Positions 1 through 4,958 of a DNA stretch of 7,571 nt are shown here, one piece after another. Below the pieces are notes generated by a model. That model made no database searches and had not been told where the DNA came from. It worked only from the letters and a program-made list of their open reading frames with translations. The first letter of the stretch is position 1, and each line of letters begins with the position of its first letter. Both the position numbers and the translations under genes were made by a program. The stretch is from JASFUX01 sp050050115 (GTDB lineage: Bacteria > Pseudomonadota > Alphaproteobacteria > Caulobacterales > Maricaulaceae). Location: contig JASFUX010000165.1 of assembly GCA_050050115.1 (NCBI GenBank), positions 1 to 7,571 of the forward strand. The letters run 5' to 3'.

Positions 1-44
1 GCCGAAGCGTCTCATTGAACCGCTCGTCATCCTTGGGTTTTGTC

Positions 45-650
45 ATGGGCAAAAGCTACTCGTCGGAAGAGGCCGTTCTAGCGCCAGCCATTTTGGACGA
101 TGAAACGCTCCTATCTATCGGGCGACTCGTCCGCGCATGCGCTGGAATTGAAGATATTGTCACACTGCACATCTGCGCACTTGCAGGGATATCAGAAAGT
201 CAAGCGCGCGTCCTTCTCGGGCGAACCGCCGTTACTCGCCGACTAGATATCGCGTCCTATCTCGCAGAGATGCGGGAGGACGCCGCAGCGAAGTTTCACA
301 AGCAGGCGTTTCCAAAAGACGTTCGCGAGATTCTGGACATTCGCAACGCGGTTGCACACGGCATTCTTCTCGGAGCAACGCCAGACGGCCATTTTGCATT
401 CGCGACCGAGAAGCTTGTCAGCCCGGACAGCGATGCTGCGACTCATGTGGTTTATTCTCTGGCAAAAGACTTCATCAAGGAGTGTGCGGACAGAGCCGAA
501 GAGTTCATCCCTTGGGCGACGGACTTCCTGCAACTTCAGCCATTGCTAGATATACGTCGTGAACCAACTCTTCGGCCACATCCGAAGGGTCGGAAGAAAT
601 CACGTGATTCCGCAAAGCGCGAAGACCCGCCTCAGTCATCTGAGGAGTGA
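45..650 (+). CDS. HEPN-like protein (putative RNase or toxin-like), orphan
   Basis: From the ATG at 45 this encodes a soluble protein of 201 residues, mostly helical in appearance. Its key visible motif is IRNAVAHG at about residues 99-106, an R-x4-H arrangement (R100, H105) preceded by a helical stretch. This is the signature of HEPN domains, many of which are metal-independent RNases in toxin-antitoxin, abortive infection or CRISPR-associated systems; others only bind nucleotides or act as scaffolds. The last 30 residues are basic and low complexity (RPHPKGRKKSRDSAKRED), fitting RNA or nucleic-acid contact. The frame stays open to the left edge of the window and a TTG at 15 is possible, so the true start may lie upstream; neither start has a convincing Shine-Dalgarno. 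No MNT nucleotidyltransferase or other classical HEPN partner follows it. Two 60-base samples (61-120, 421-480) are 55% and 52% GC, against 60-73% in samples from later genes, which suggests transfer. The HEPN call is from the motif only; the exact family is not recognised. Confidence 0.6.
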   Translation: MGKSYSSEEAVLAPAILDDETLLSIGRLVRACAGIEDIVTLHICALAGISESQARVLLGRTAVTRRLDIASYLAEMREDAAAKFHKQAFPKDVREILDIRNAVAHGILLGATPDGHFAFATEKLVSPDSDAATHVVYSLAKDFIKECADRAEEFIPWATDFLQLQPLLDIRREPTLRPHPKGRKKSRDSAKREDPPQSSEE

Positions 651-680
651 TCTCAACTTCACAAAGAGCCGGCCTGTCAC

Positions 681-701
681 CGGTAGCCGGATACCGTTTT
701 T
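681..701 (+). terminator. Short intrinsic terminator after the HEPN gene
   Basis: CGGTA (681-685) pairs with TACCG (692-696) around a GCCGGA loop and runs directly into TTTTT (697-701). The stem is only 5 bp, but the position, 31 nt after the stop at 650 and just before the next promoter region, fits a Rho-independent terminator separating the HEPN gene from the operon at 793. Confidence 0.45.
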
Positions 702-711
702 GGTCTTGCTT

Positions 712-743
712 TGTCAAGTATATAATGTCCAGCACCCTTGACA
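712..743. promoter_or_regulatory. Inverted repeat TGTCAAG / CTTGACA around a TATAAT box
   Basis: TGTCAAG at 712-718 is repeated in inverse orientation as CTTGACA at 737-743, with 18 nt between the arms. The spacer contains a perfect TATAAT at 721-726, but no good -35 box lies 16-18 nt before it (the best is TTTTGG at 698-703). The arms may be regulator half-sites; the right arm also supplies the TTGACA of the candidate promoter at 738. Confidence 0.4.
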
Positions 744-767
744 CACCTGTAAAGGGACCTTTACTGT
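738..767 (+). promoter_or_regulatory. Candidate sigma-70 promoter of the membrane protein/XRE operon
   Basis: A consensus TTGACA (738-743) is followed after 18 nt by TACTGT (762-767), a moderate -10 match. The start codon at 793 is 26 nt downstream, leaving a short leader with a strong AGGAGGG (782-788). A second TTGACA at 777-782 overlaps the ribosome binding site and cannot serve this start codon. The operator-like dyad at 749-764 lies between the two boxes, a usual place for a repressor to block transcription. Confidence 0.4.
749..764. promoter_or_regulatory. Putative XRE operator, GTAAAGG-GA-CCTTTAC
   Basis: A perfect 7-bp inverted repeat with a 2-nt centre (GTAAAGG 749-755, CCTTTAC 758-764). 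Outer arms ACCTG (745-749) and CAGGT (768-772) add an asymmetric flank, and TGTCA (765-769) faces TGACA (778-782). The size and symmetry suit a dimer of a small helix-turn-helix protein, and the operon downstream encodes one, so autoregulation is the simplest inference. Binding is not shown by sequence alone. Confidence 0.5.
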
Positions 768-792
768 CAGGTGACGTTGACAGGAGGGTTCC

Positions 793-1206
793 ATGACAGA
801 GATCACCTACACGCAGGCGAACAAGCGCTACCGCGCAGTGTTCACGCCGCTGATCATCATTTACGGCGTGCTGTGCTTTGTGGGGCCAATTCTCTTCACG
901 CAGTTTGGCGAGCCGCCGCTTTGGGCGCGCGTCGCTTTGGCGATTGTGACGGCCGCGCCGATCGGACTTTGTTTTCTCGTGATGTGGCGATACCTGCGCG
1001 AAACCGATGAGTTCACGCGCCTTCAGCAACTCACCTCGCTCGCCGCGGCGGGCATGATCACCGCCTCCTTCGCCGTCCTTTGGGGCTTCTTGGAGCTTTA
1101 TGAAGCCGCGCCGACGCTGTGGATTTTCCTCCTTGGACCGATGTTCTTCGGGATCAACGGCCTCGTCTACAAGTGGCGCGCGAGAAACATGGAGCGCGCG
1201 GCGTGA
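793..1206 (+). CDS. Small four-helix inner-membrane protein paired with an XRE regulator
   Basis: The 137-residue product has four hydrophobic segments, at about residues 17-37, 44-66, 82-103 and 107-126, with short charged ends, so it is an integral inner-membrane protein. Between helices 2 and 3 is a conserved-looking polar segment, YLRETDEFTRLQQL (67-80). Proteins of this kind are often encoded directly before a small XRE regulator in alphaproteobacteria, but their biochemical role is not established to my knowledge. Translation starts at ATG 793 with an excellent AGGAGGG (782-788) 4 nt before it. Its stop codon overlaps the start of the regulator gene (GTGA, 1203-1206), so the two are translationally coupled. 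The upstream repeat array suggests tight control. A membrane sensor, or a modulator of the regulator it is paired with, is a possible but unproven role. Confidence 0.75.
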   Translation: MTEITYTQANKRYRAVFTPLIIIYGVLCFVGPILFTQFGEPPLWARVALAIVTAAPIGLCFLVMWRYLRETDEFTRLQQLTSLAAAGMITASFAVLWGFLELYEAAPTLWIFLLGPMFFGINGLVYKWRARNMERAA

Positions 1207-1421
1207 ACAACCGCCTCAAGGAGCTGCGCACGGCGCGCGGCTGGAGCCAGGGCGGGCTCGCCGAGGAGCTCGGCATATCGCGCCAATCCGTCAACGCGAT
1301 CGAGACCGGCCGGTACGATCCGTCTCTGCCGCTCGCGTTCAAAATCGCGCGCCTGTTCGGGCTGCGCATCGAGGAGGTTTTCTTCGACGAAGAGGACGGG
1401 GCGGCCGCAGCCGCGGAATAG
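1203..1421 (+). CDS. XRE-family helix-turn-helix transcriptional regulator
   Basis: A 72-residue DNA-binding protein made almost entirely of one helix-turn-helix domain. The HTH runs from W14-S15-Q16 through EELGISRQSVNAIETGRYDP (21-40), followed by LAFKIARLFGLRIEEVFF (44-61) and an acidic-to-alanine tail (DEEDGAAAAAE). This matches the compact XRE regulators that act as dimers on short inverted repeats. The GTG at 1203 is chosen because it begins exactly the family N-terminus (NNRLKELRTARG) and overlaps the upstream stop by 4 nt; the frame is open further upstream but lies inside the membrane protein gene. Residues 17-18 are GG where relatives more often have two polar or acidic residues at the start of the first HTH helix, a mild variation. 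It probably represses its own operon through the dyads at 712-782. Confidence 0.88.
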   Translation: MNNRLKELRTARGWSQGGLAEELGISRQSVNAIETGRYDPSLPLAFKIARLFGLRIEEVFFDEEDGAAAAAE

Positions 1422-1456
1422 GGGAGCTGGCACCAAGATCAGCATCTCCGGTCTTC

Positions 1457-1585
1457 CTCGGGCTTGTCCCGAGGACCCAGGAGGCGCGCGAGCGAGCCAG
1501 TCCAAGCTGCGTCGCTCCGCTCGATCTCGACAGCCGTCGTCAGCCGTCGCGTCGAGACCTCCTGGGCGCTCGGGACAAGCCCGAG
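1457..1585. repeat. Long structured inverted repeat (branched, REP/BIME-like)
   Basis: The left arm (1457-1484) is CTCGGGCTTGTCCCGAG, GA, CCCAGGAGG; the right arm (1558-1585) is CCTCCTGGG, CG, CTCGGGACAAGCCCGAG. The 17-nt and 9-nt blocks are exact reverse complements, so 26 of 28 positions pair. Each 17-mer is itself a hairpin (CTCGGG/CCCGAG, 5-nt loop). The 73-nt centre holds two more pairings, GAGCGA (about 1490-1495) with TCGCTC (about 1512-1517) and TCTCGAC (1525-1531) with GTCGAGA (1551-1557), plus a tandem CAGCCGTCG (1531-1539, 1541-1549). The whole could fold as a branched structure. It fills most of the gap between the XRE stop and the hydrolase and ends 26 nt before the hydrolase Shine-Dalgarno. 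No U-tract directly follows either arm, so it is not a classical terminator. Palindromes of this composition resemble dispersed intergenic repeats of alphaproteobacteria. Confidence 0.75.
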
Positions 1586-1622
1586 CGAGACGGGGATTTT
1601 TCAGCCGAACAAGGAGCAAGAG

Positions 1623-2495
1623 ATGATCAGATCACTACGTCTACGATCCATAGCCGCCGTCGCCGCCGCAGCAGCGCTCGCCGCGCCGTGCTTCGCGCAA
1701 ACCTCCGAGCGCTTTTCCGTCGAAGTGACGGGGGAAGGGCCGGACGTGATCCTGGTCCCAGGGCTCGCGTCGTCGTCTGCGGTCTGGGACGAGACAGTCG
1801 CGCAGCTGTCCTCGACTCATCGCGTGCACGCGGTCCAGGTCGCGGGATTCGCTGGCGCGCCCGCGGGCCCTAACGCTGACGGGCCGATCCTCGCGCCGCT
1901 GACCGAAGAGATCGCGGGCTACGCCGCGACGCTCGATGCGCCGGCCATCGTCGGTCATTCCTTAGGCGGACTGATCGCACTTGAGGTCACCGCCGCGCAT
2001 CCCGAGGCGGTCGACCGCGTCATGGTTGTCGACGCTTTGCCGTTCTATCCGCTGATCTTCAACCCCGCGGCGACTGTGGAGATGGTCGAGCCGCAGGCGG
2101 CGATGATGCGCGATCAGATTCTCGCGCAAAGCCCTGAGCAGTTCGAGATGTCCCAGACCATGAGCACGCGCAACTTGGTCAAATCCGATGCGCGTCGGGC
2201 GGACGTTCTCGGCTGGTCGCTGCAGTCCGATCGCGCCGTCACCGCGCGTGCGATGTACGAAGACATGACGACTGACGCGCGGCCGCATCTCGGCGACATC
2301 GTTGCGCCGGTGACGGTGGTCTACGCTTGGGATCAGGCGATGGGCGTTCCGGCCACTCTGGCCGACCAGCTCTACGCGTCGGCGTACGCGGACCTCGCGG
2401 GCGTCGAGCTGACCCGCATGGACGGTAGCTATCACTTCATCATGCTCGACCAGCCCGACGCCTTCGCCGAAGCCGTTGCTGAGTTCGTCGACTGA
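1623..2495 (+). CDS. Secreted alpha/beta-hydrolase fold enzyme
   Basis: The 290-residue product begins with a clear Sec signal peptide: a basic start (MIRSLRLRS), an alanine-rich core and a likely cleavage after CFA at residue 25, so it probably acts in the periplasm or outside the cell. The residue before C23 is proline, which argues against a lipobox. The hydrolase core follows: oxyanion region VPGLASSSAVWD (45-56), nucleophile elbow GHSLGG with Ser113, a helical cap with several methionines (about 145-220), candidate acid Asp237 (YAWDQAM) and catalytic His271 (GSYHFIML). This is a complete triad for an esterase, lipase-like or related hydrolase; the substrate cannot be read from sequence. 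ATG 1623 is chosen over the longer open frame from 1464 because AAGGAG (1611-1616) lies 6 nt upstream and the signal peptide starts exactly there. The longer frame merely crosses the intergenic repeat. Transcription probably starts within or beyond the repeat, or reads through from the XRE operon. Confidence 0.85.
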   Translation: MIRSLRLRSIAAVAAAAALAAPCFAQTSERFSVEVTGEGPDVILVPGLASSSAVWDETVAQLSSTHRVHAVQVAGFAGAPAGPNADGPILAPLTEEIAGYAATLDAPAIVGHSLGGLIALEVTAAHPEAVDRVMVVDALPFYPLIFNPAATVEMVEPQAAMMRDQILAQSPEQFEMSQTMSTRNLVKSDARRADVLGWSLQSDRAVTARAMYEDMTTDARPHLGDIVAPVTVVYAWDQAMGVPATLADQLYASAYADLAGVELTRMDGSYHFIMLDQPDAFAEAVAEFVD

Positions 2496-2537
2496 AAGGT
2501 AGCGAGCGAAACGCCGATGCGTCCGCGGTCGAGTAGG

Positions 2538-2567
2538 GCTGGCCGCGGGAAATGCGGGATGGCCAGC
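2538..2567. repeat. Inverted repeat after the hydrolase gene (possible weak terminator)
   Basis: GCTGGCC (2538-2544) pairs with GGCCAGC (2561-2567) over a 16-nt loop that itself contains GCGGGA twice. AGGGCT (2535-2540) and AGCCCT (2572-2577) offer an alternative pairing. No T-run follows, so this could be a Rho-dependent end or an mRNA-stabilising hairpin rather than an intrinsic terminator. Confidence 0.35.
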
Positions 2568-2585
2568 TCCGAGCCCTTCTGGTAG

Positions 2586-2595
2586 TGTCATGACA
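2586..2595. promoter_or_regulatory. Perfect 10-bp palindrome TGTCATGACA
   Basis: A perfect palindrome 54 nt before the methyltransferase start codon. Its TGTCA/TGACA half-sites are the same words that occur repeatedly upstream of the XRE operon (712-782). It may be a regulator site, possibly for the same or a related protein; no clear -35/-10 pair is visible around it. Confidence 0.3.
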
Positions 2596-2623
2596 TCATC
2601 AAGTTTTGGAGAGTGCGCGCAGC

Positions 2624-2639
2624 GGCGGTCACTGCCGCC
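2624..2639 (+). promoter_or_regulatory. GC hairpin just before the methyltransferase start
   Basis: GGCGG (2624-2628) and CCGCC (2635-2639) form a strong 5-bp stem with a TCACTG loop, ending 9 nt before the ATG at 2649. No Shine-Dalgarno is present in this position, so the hairpin either limits initiation or the transcript starts downstream of it. Confidence 0.3.
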
Positions 2640-2648
2640 CGAAAAATC

Positions 2649-3548
2649 ATGCCCGAATACTCTGCACAAAAGAAACTCGACAACACTGGAAAGATAGTCC
2701 TCGACGACATTTACAACGCGGAAGACCCGGCATCGTATTATTTAACACTTGGCAAACTTGACTACGTCATTCCAGAGGCTGCGCGCGCGGTGTTCGTCGC
2801 GCTGATCGAGGCGCTGCAACGCGAGCGCGGGCTCGAACGGGTGACGATCGCCGACATCGGCTGCTCGTACGGCGTCAACGCCGCGATCCTGAAATACGAC
2901 CTGAGCTTCTCCGAGTTGGTGGCGCGCTACGCGGCCAAGCGGGCCGAAGGCCTCGCCGGCGCGGCGCTGTTGCGGGACGACCGGGCGTTCTATGACGCGC
3001 ACGGCGAGACGCGGCCGCTCAACGTGGTGGGGCTCGACACCGCGTCGCGGGCGGTCGCCTACGCCGAGTCCGCGCACATCATCGACGCGGCGCTCAACCG
3101 GAACCTTGAAGAGCAGCCCCTCGACTCCCTCGCCGAGCGCGTGCTCGCCGACGTCGATCTGGTGATCTCCACCGGCGCCGTCGGCTACGTCGGCGCGCCG
3201 ACCTTCACCAAGGTGCTCGAGGGCGCGCGCGGCAAGCCGTGGGTCGCTTCGTTCGTGCTGAGACAGTTCGATTTCGACCCAATCGCCGACGCGCTCGCGC
3301 CGGGCGGCTACGTCACCGAGTCGCCGGGCGAGCTGGTGTTTCCGCAGCGCTTGTTCGCAAGCGACGAGGAACGCGACGGCGCCATGGCGCGCCTTGCACG
3401 CGTCGGCAAGCCGCCGACGCCGCTTGAAGAGGCCGGCTGGTACGCCAGCACGCTGCACGTCTCGCGCCCGGCCGATGAAGCGCGGCGCGCCAGCCTCAAA
3501 GAAATGTTGTCCAACGCCGTGCTTCCGGCGTCGGCTGATGTCGCGTGA
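2649..3548 (+). CDS. Class I SAM-dependent methyltransferase
   Basis: The 299-residue soluble protein has a Rossmann-type SAM-binding core. Motif I is ADIGCSYG (68-75), the acidic end of strand 2 is VVGLDTAS (Asp130, ribose contact), and the motif IV region is DVDLVISTGAVGYV (168-181). A helical insertion between motif I and strand 2 (about 84-124) and an extra C-terminal part including the ALAPGGYVTES segment make it longer than a minimal methyltransferase. The N-terminal segment (EYSAQKKLDNTGKIVLDDIYN) is probably a substrate-side lid. The acceptor cannot be deduced; a small molecule is more likely than DNA, since no (D/N)PP(Y/F) motif is present. The ATG at 2649 is the only ATG near the conserved start; a GTG at 2613 is in frame but its GGAG is only 1 nt away. 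The gene stands alone on its strand and converges with the DNA methyltransferase, 14 nt apart, with no hairpin between. Confidence 0.75.
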   Translation: MPEYSAQKKLDNTGKIVLDDIYNAEDPASYYLTLGKLDYVIPEAARAVFVALIEALQRERGLERVTIADIGCSYGVNAAILKYDLSFSELVARYAAKRAEGLAGAALLRDDRAFYDAHGETRPLNVVGLDTASRAVAYAESAHIIDAALNRNLEEQPLDSLAERVLADVDLVISTGAVGYVGAPTFTKVLEGARGKPWVASFVLRQFDFDPIADALAPGGYVTESPGELVFPQRLFASDEERDGAMARLARVGKPPTPLEEAGWYASTLHVSRPADEARRASLKEMLSNAVLPASADVA

Positions 3549-3562
3549 TTTAAAATGAAGGG

Positions 3563-4741
3563 CTAAGCCGCCTCGACCTGCTCGTCCTGAAGCAGCGGCT
3601 CGAGGATCTGCCGCGCCAGCCAGCGGACCACCGGCACGGCGACGCCGTCGCCGGTGACCTTCAAGGCCGCCGTTTGGCCCTCGGGCAGCTTGTAGGACTC
3701 CGGCAGGCCCATCAGCCGGGCGGTCTCGCGCGGGGTCATCGCCCGGGTGCGCACTTCGCCATTCTCTTCAACAATGATGAGCTGCTGACGGCTTGAACCG
3801 CCCTGCGGCGTGCGCAGGCAGCCCGCCAGGCCGTCGAACCGCGCTTCGGCGCGCTGAGCGCGCTCGCCGTTCTCGGTCCGGGTGCGGCGGAACACGGCGC
3901 CGACGCGGTACTGGCCCTCTTTGCGGATCGTATCGAGGCGGGTCGAATGCAGGTCCGACATCAGCGACAGGAGATGGTTGGTCTCCGCCGGCGTGTGCCA
4001 GGCCTCGGGCGGCGGATTCTTCTCGACGATCTGCTCGAGCCAGATGTTCTTGCGCGGCGGCACTGGCTCGGCCAGCCAGCGCCAGTGCGCGGCGAGCGAC
4101 TTGGGCAGCCGGTCGACCGCGGCGATGACGCCCGAGGTGCAGCCGAAGGGCGGGGTGTCCCAGGTTTCGGGCCCGCCGGGCGAGAGCAGATGGCTCGGGA
4201 TCGGATCGCGTGAGCCGATGAAGAACAGGCGAGGCCGCGACTGCGGGGTGAAGTGCGAGGCGTCGAGCTCGAGCGCGCCGTAGTCGTAGCCCGACCGCGC
4301 CATGCAATCGACGATCTCGCGGAAGTCGTGCCCGCCGTTCGAGGTCAGCACCCCGGCGACGTTTTCCAGCACCACGAGGCGCGGCGCGCGGCCTTCCTTG
4401 TCGAGCGCGTCGACCAGCCGCCAGAATCCATAGAACGTGCCCGAGCGCTCGCCCGCCAAACCGGCGCGGCGGCCGGCGAGGGAGAGGTCCTGGCAGGGAA
4501 AGCTCGCCCAGGCGAGGTCGGCGTGGCCCTCAAGCTCGTCTTCCGTGACGTCCCAGACGTCGCCGAGCTTGAAGACGTCCTTGGCCGGGCTGGAGCCGAA
4601 ATTGGTCCGGTAGACCTCGGCCTTGACCGGGTCGAGGTCGTTGGCGAACAGGCAGCGCCACGGCGAGCCGAGGCCCAGCCGCGCCATCCCGCCGCCGGCG
4701 AAGAATTCGTAGAACGTATGTTGACCCGACCGAGCGCCCAT
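3563..4741 (-). CDS. DNA (cytosine-5-)-methyltransferase, apparently solitary
   Basis: A complete 392-residue C5 DNA methyltransferase that transfers a methyl group from SAM to carbon 5 of cytosine in a specific DNA site. All the main motifs are visible in order: I FYEFFAGGGMARLGLG (10-25), II CLFANDLDPVKAEVY (30-44), IV SFPCQDLSLAG with catalytic Cys83, VI LENV (125-128), VIII QSRPRLFFIG (167-176), IX CLRTPQGGSSRQQL (308-321) and X GDGVAVPVVRWL (364-375). The target-recognition region is about 177-305. Motif X has GDG where GN(S/A) is classical, a change that should be tolerated. The protein looks intact. No restriction endonuclease, specificity subunit or Vsr nuclease gene is adjacent in this window, so it is either an orphan regulatory or epigenetic methylase or a relic of a restriction system. 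The start at 4741 lacks a good Shine-Dalgarno; Met19 inside motif I is too late, so 4741 is kept. Two GANTC sites lie just upstream (4758, 4788). Confidence 0.93.
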   Translation of the reverse strand: MGARSGQHTFYEFFAGGGMARLGLGSPWRCLFANDLDPVKAEVYRTNFGSSPAKDVFKLGDVWDVTEDELEGHADLAWASFPCQDLSLAGRRAGLAGERSGTFYGFWRLVDALDKEGRAPRLVVLENVAGVLTSNGGHDFREIVDCMARSGYDYGALELDASHFTPQSRPRLFFIGSRDPIPSHLLSPGGPETWDTPPFGCTSGVIAAVDRLPKSLAAHWRWLAEPVPPRKNIWLEQIVEKNPPPEAWHTPAETNHLLSLMSDLHSTRLDTIRKEGQYRVGAVFRRTRTENGERAQRAEARFDGLAGCLRTPQGGSSRQQLIIVEENGEVRTRAMTPRETARLMGLPESYKLPEGQTAALKVTGDGVAVPVVRWLARQILEPLLQDEQVEAA

Positions 4742-4958
4742 CAGGGGATGTGATGGCGATTCTCTCTTAACGAAGCGTCAACCGTGCGAGTCAAAGCGCC
4801 GCAGCGAGCCGAATTCTGGGGATGACCGGCGCAAAGCGGCTCTCGAAGCTGTGATCGACCGGGCTGGCGGGCGGCATTGCCCTGTTCGCCGTCGGCGCCC
4901 TAGAGGGCTTGAGGAGCGGCCGCAACGACCGGCGCGGCTCGGCAATCGAGGGGACCTC
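4742..4958. other. Divergent intergenic region between DNA methylase and dehydrogenase homologue
   Basis: This 217-nt gap must hold the promoters of both divergent genes. I see no strong boxes. On the minus strand TTGACG (around 4775-4780) is the best -35-like word for the DNA methylase. On the plus strand TTGCCC followed at about 17-18 nt by CTAGAG/TAGAGG is the best pair for the downstream gene, next to a small dyad GCCCT-AG-AGGGC (4897-4908). GACCGGCGC occurs twice (4824-4832, 4927-4935). GANTC motifs, the target of CcrM in alphaproteobacteria, occur at 4758-4762 and 4788-4792. No gene is supported here. Confidence 0.35.

Noticed and set aside
719..726. TATATAAT as the main promoter -10 box
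   Set aside because: It looks ideal alone, but no acceptable -35 box lies 16-18 nt upstream; kept only as a possible second promoter.
1451..1602. Intrinsic terminator for the XRE operon
   Set aside because: The hairpins are not directly followed by a T-run; the TTTTT near 1598-1602 is separated from the last hairpin by 12 nt.
1464..1622. Longer N-terminus for the hydrolase, open from 1464
   Set aside because: It translates the inverted repeat, has no Shine-Dalgarno and would bury the signal peptide; AAGGAG before ATG 1623 decides the start.
1962..2669. Long minus-strand open frame opposite the hydrolase, and similar frames opposite the other genes (for example 4791-5468, 5580-6194, 6571-7191)
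   Set aside because: Arginine- and histidine-rich translations typical of antisense frames in GC-rich genes; no domain motifs and no ribosome binding sites.
3549..3562. Bidirectional terminator between the convergent genes
   Set aside because: The 14-nt gap is A/T-rich but has no inverted repeat.
4824..4935. Direct repeat GACCGGCGC twice in the divergent intergenic region
   Set aside because: Nine GC-rich bases repeated once about 100 nt apart are expected by chance in this composition.
4851..4958. Thirty-six extra codons before the dehydrogenase homologue
   Set aside because: Arginine-rich and unlike a signal sequence; GAGGGG plus a canonical signal peptide begin at 4959.
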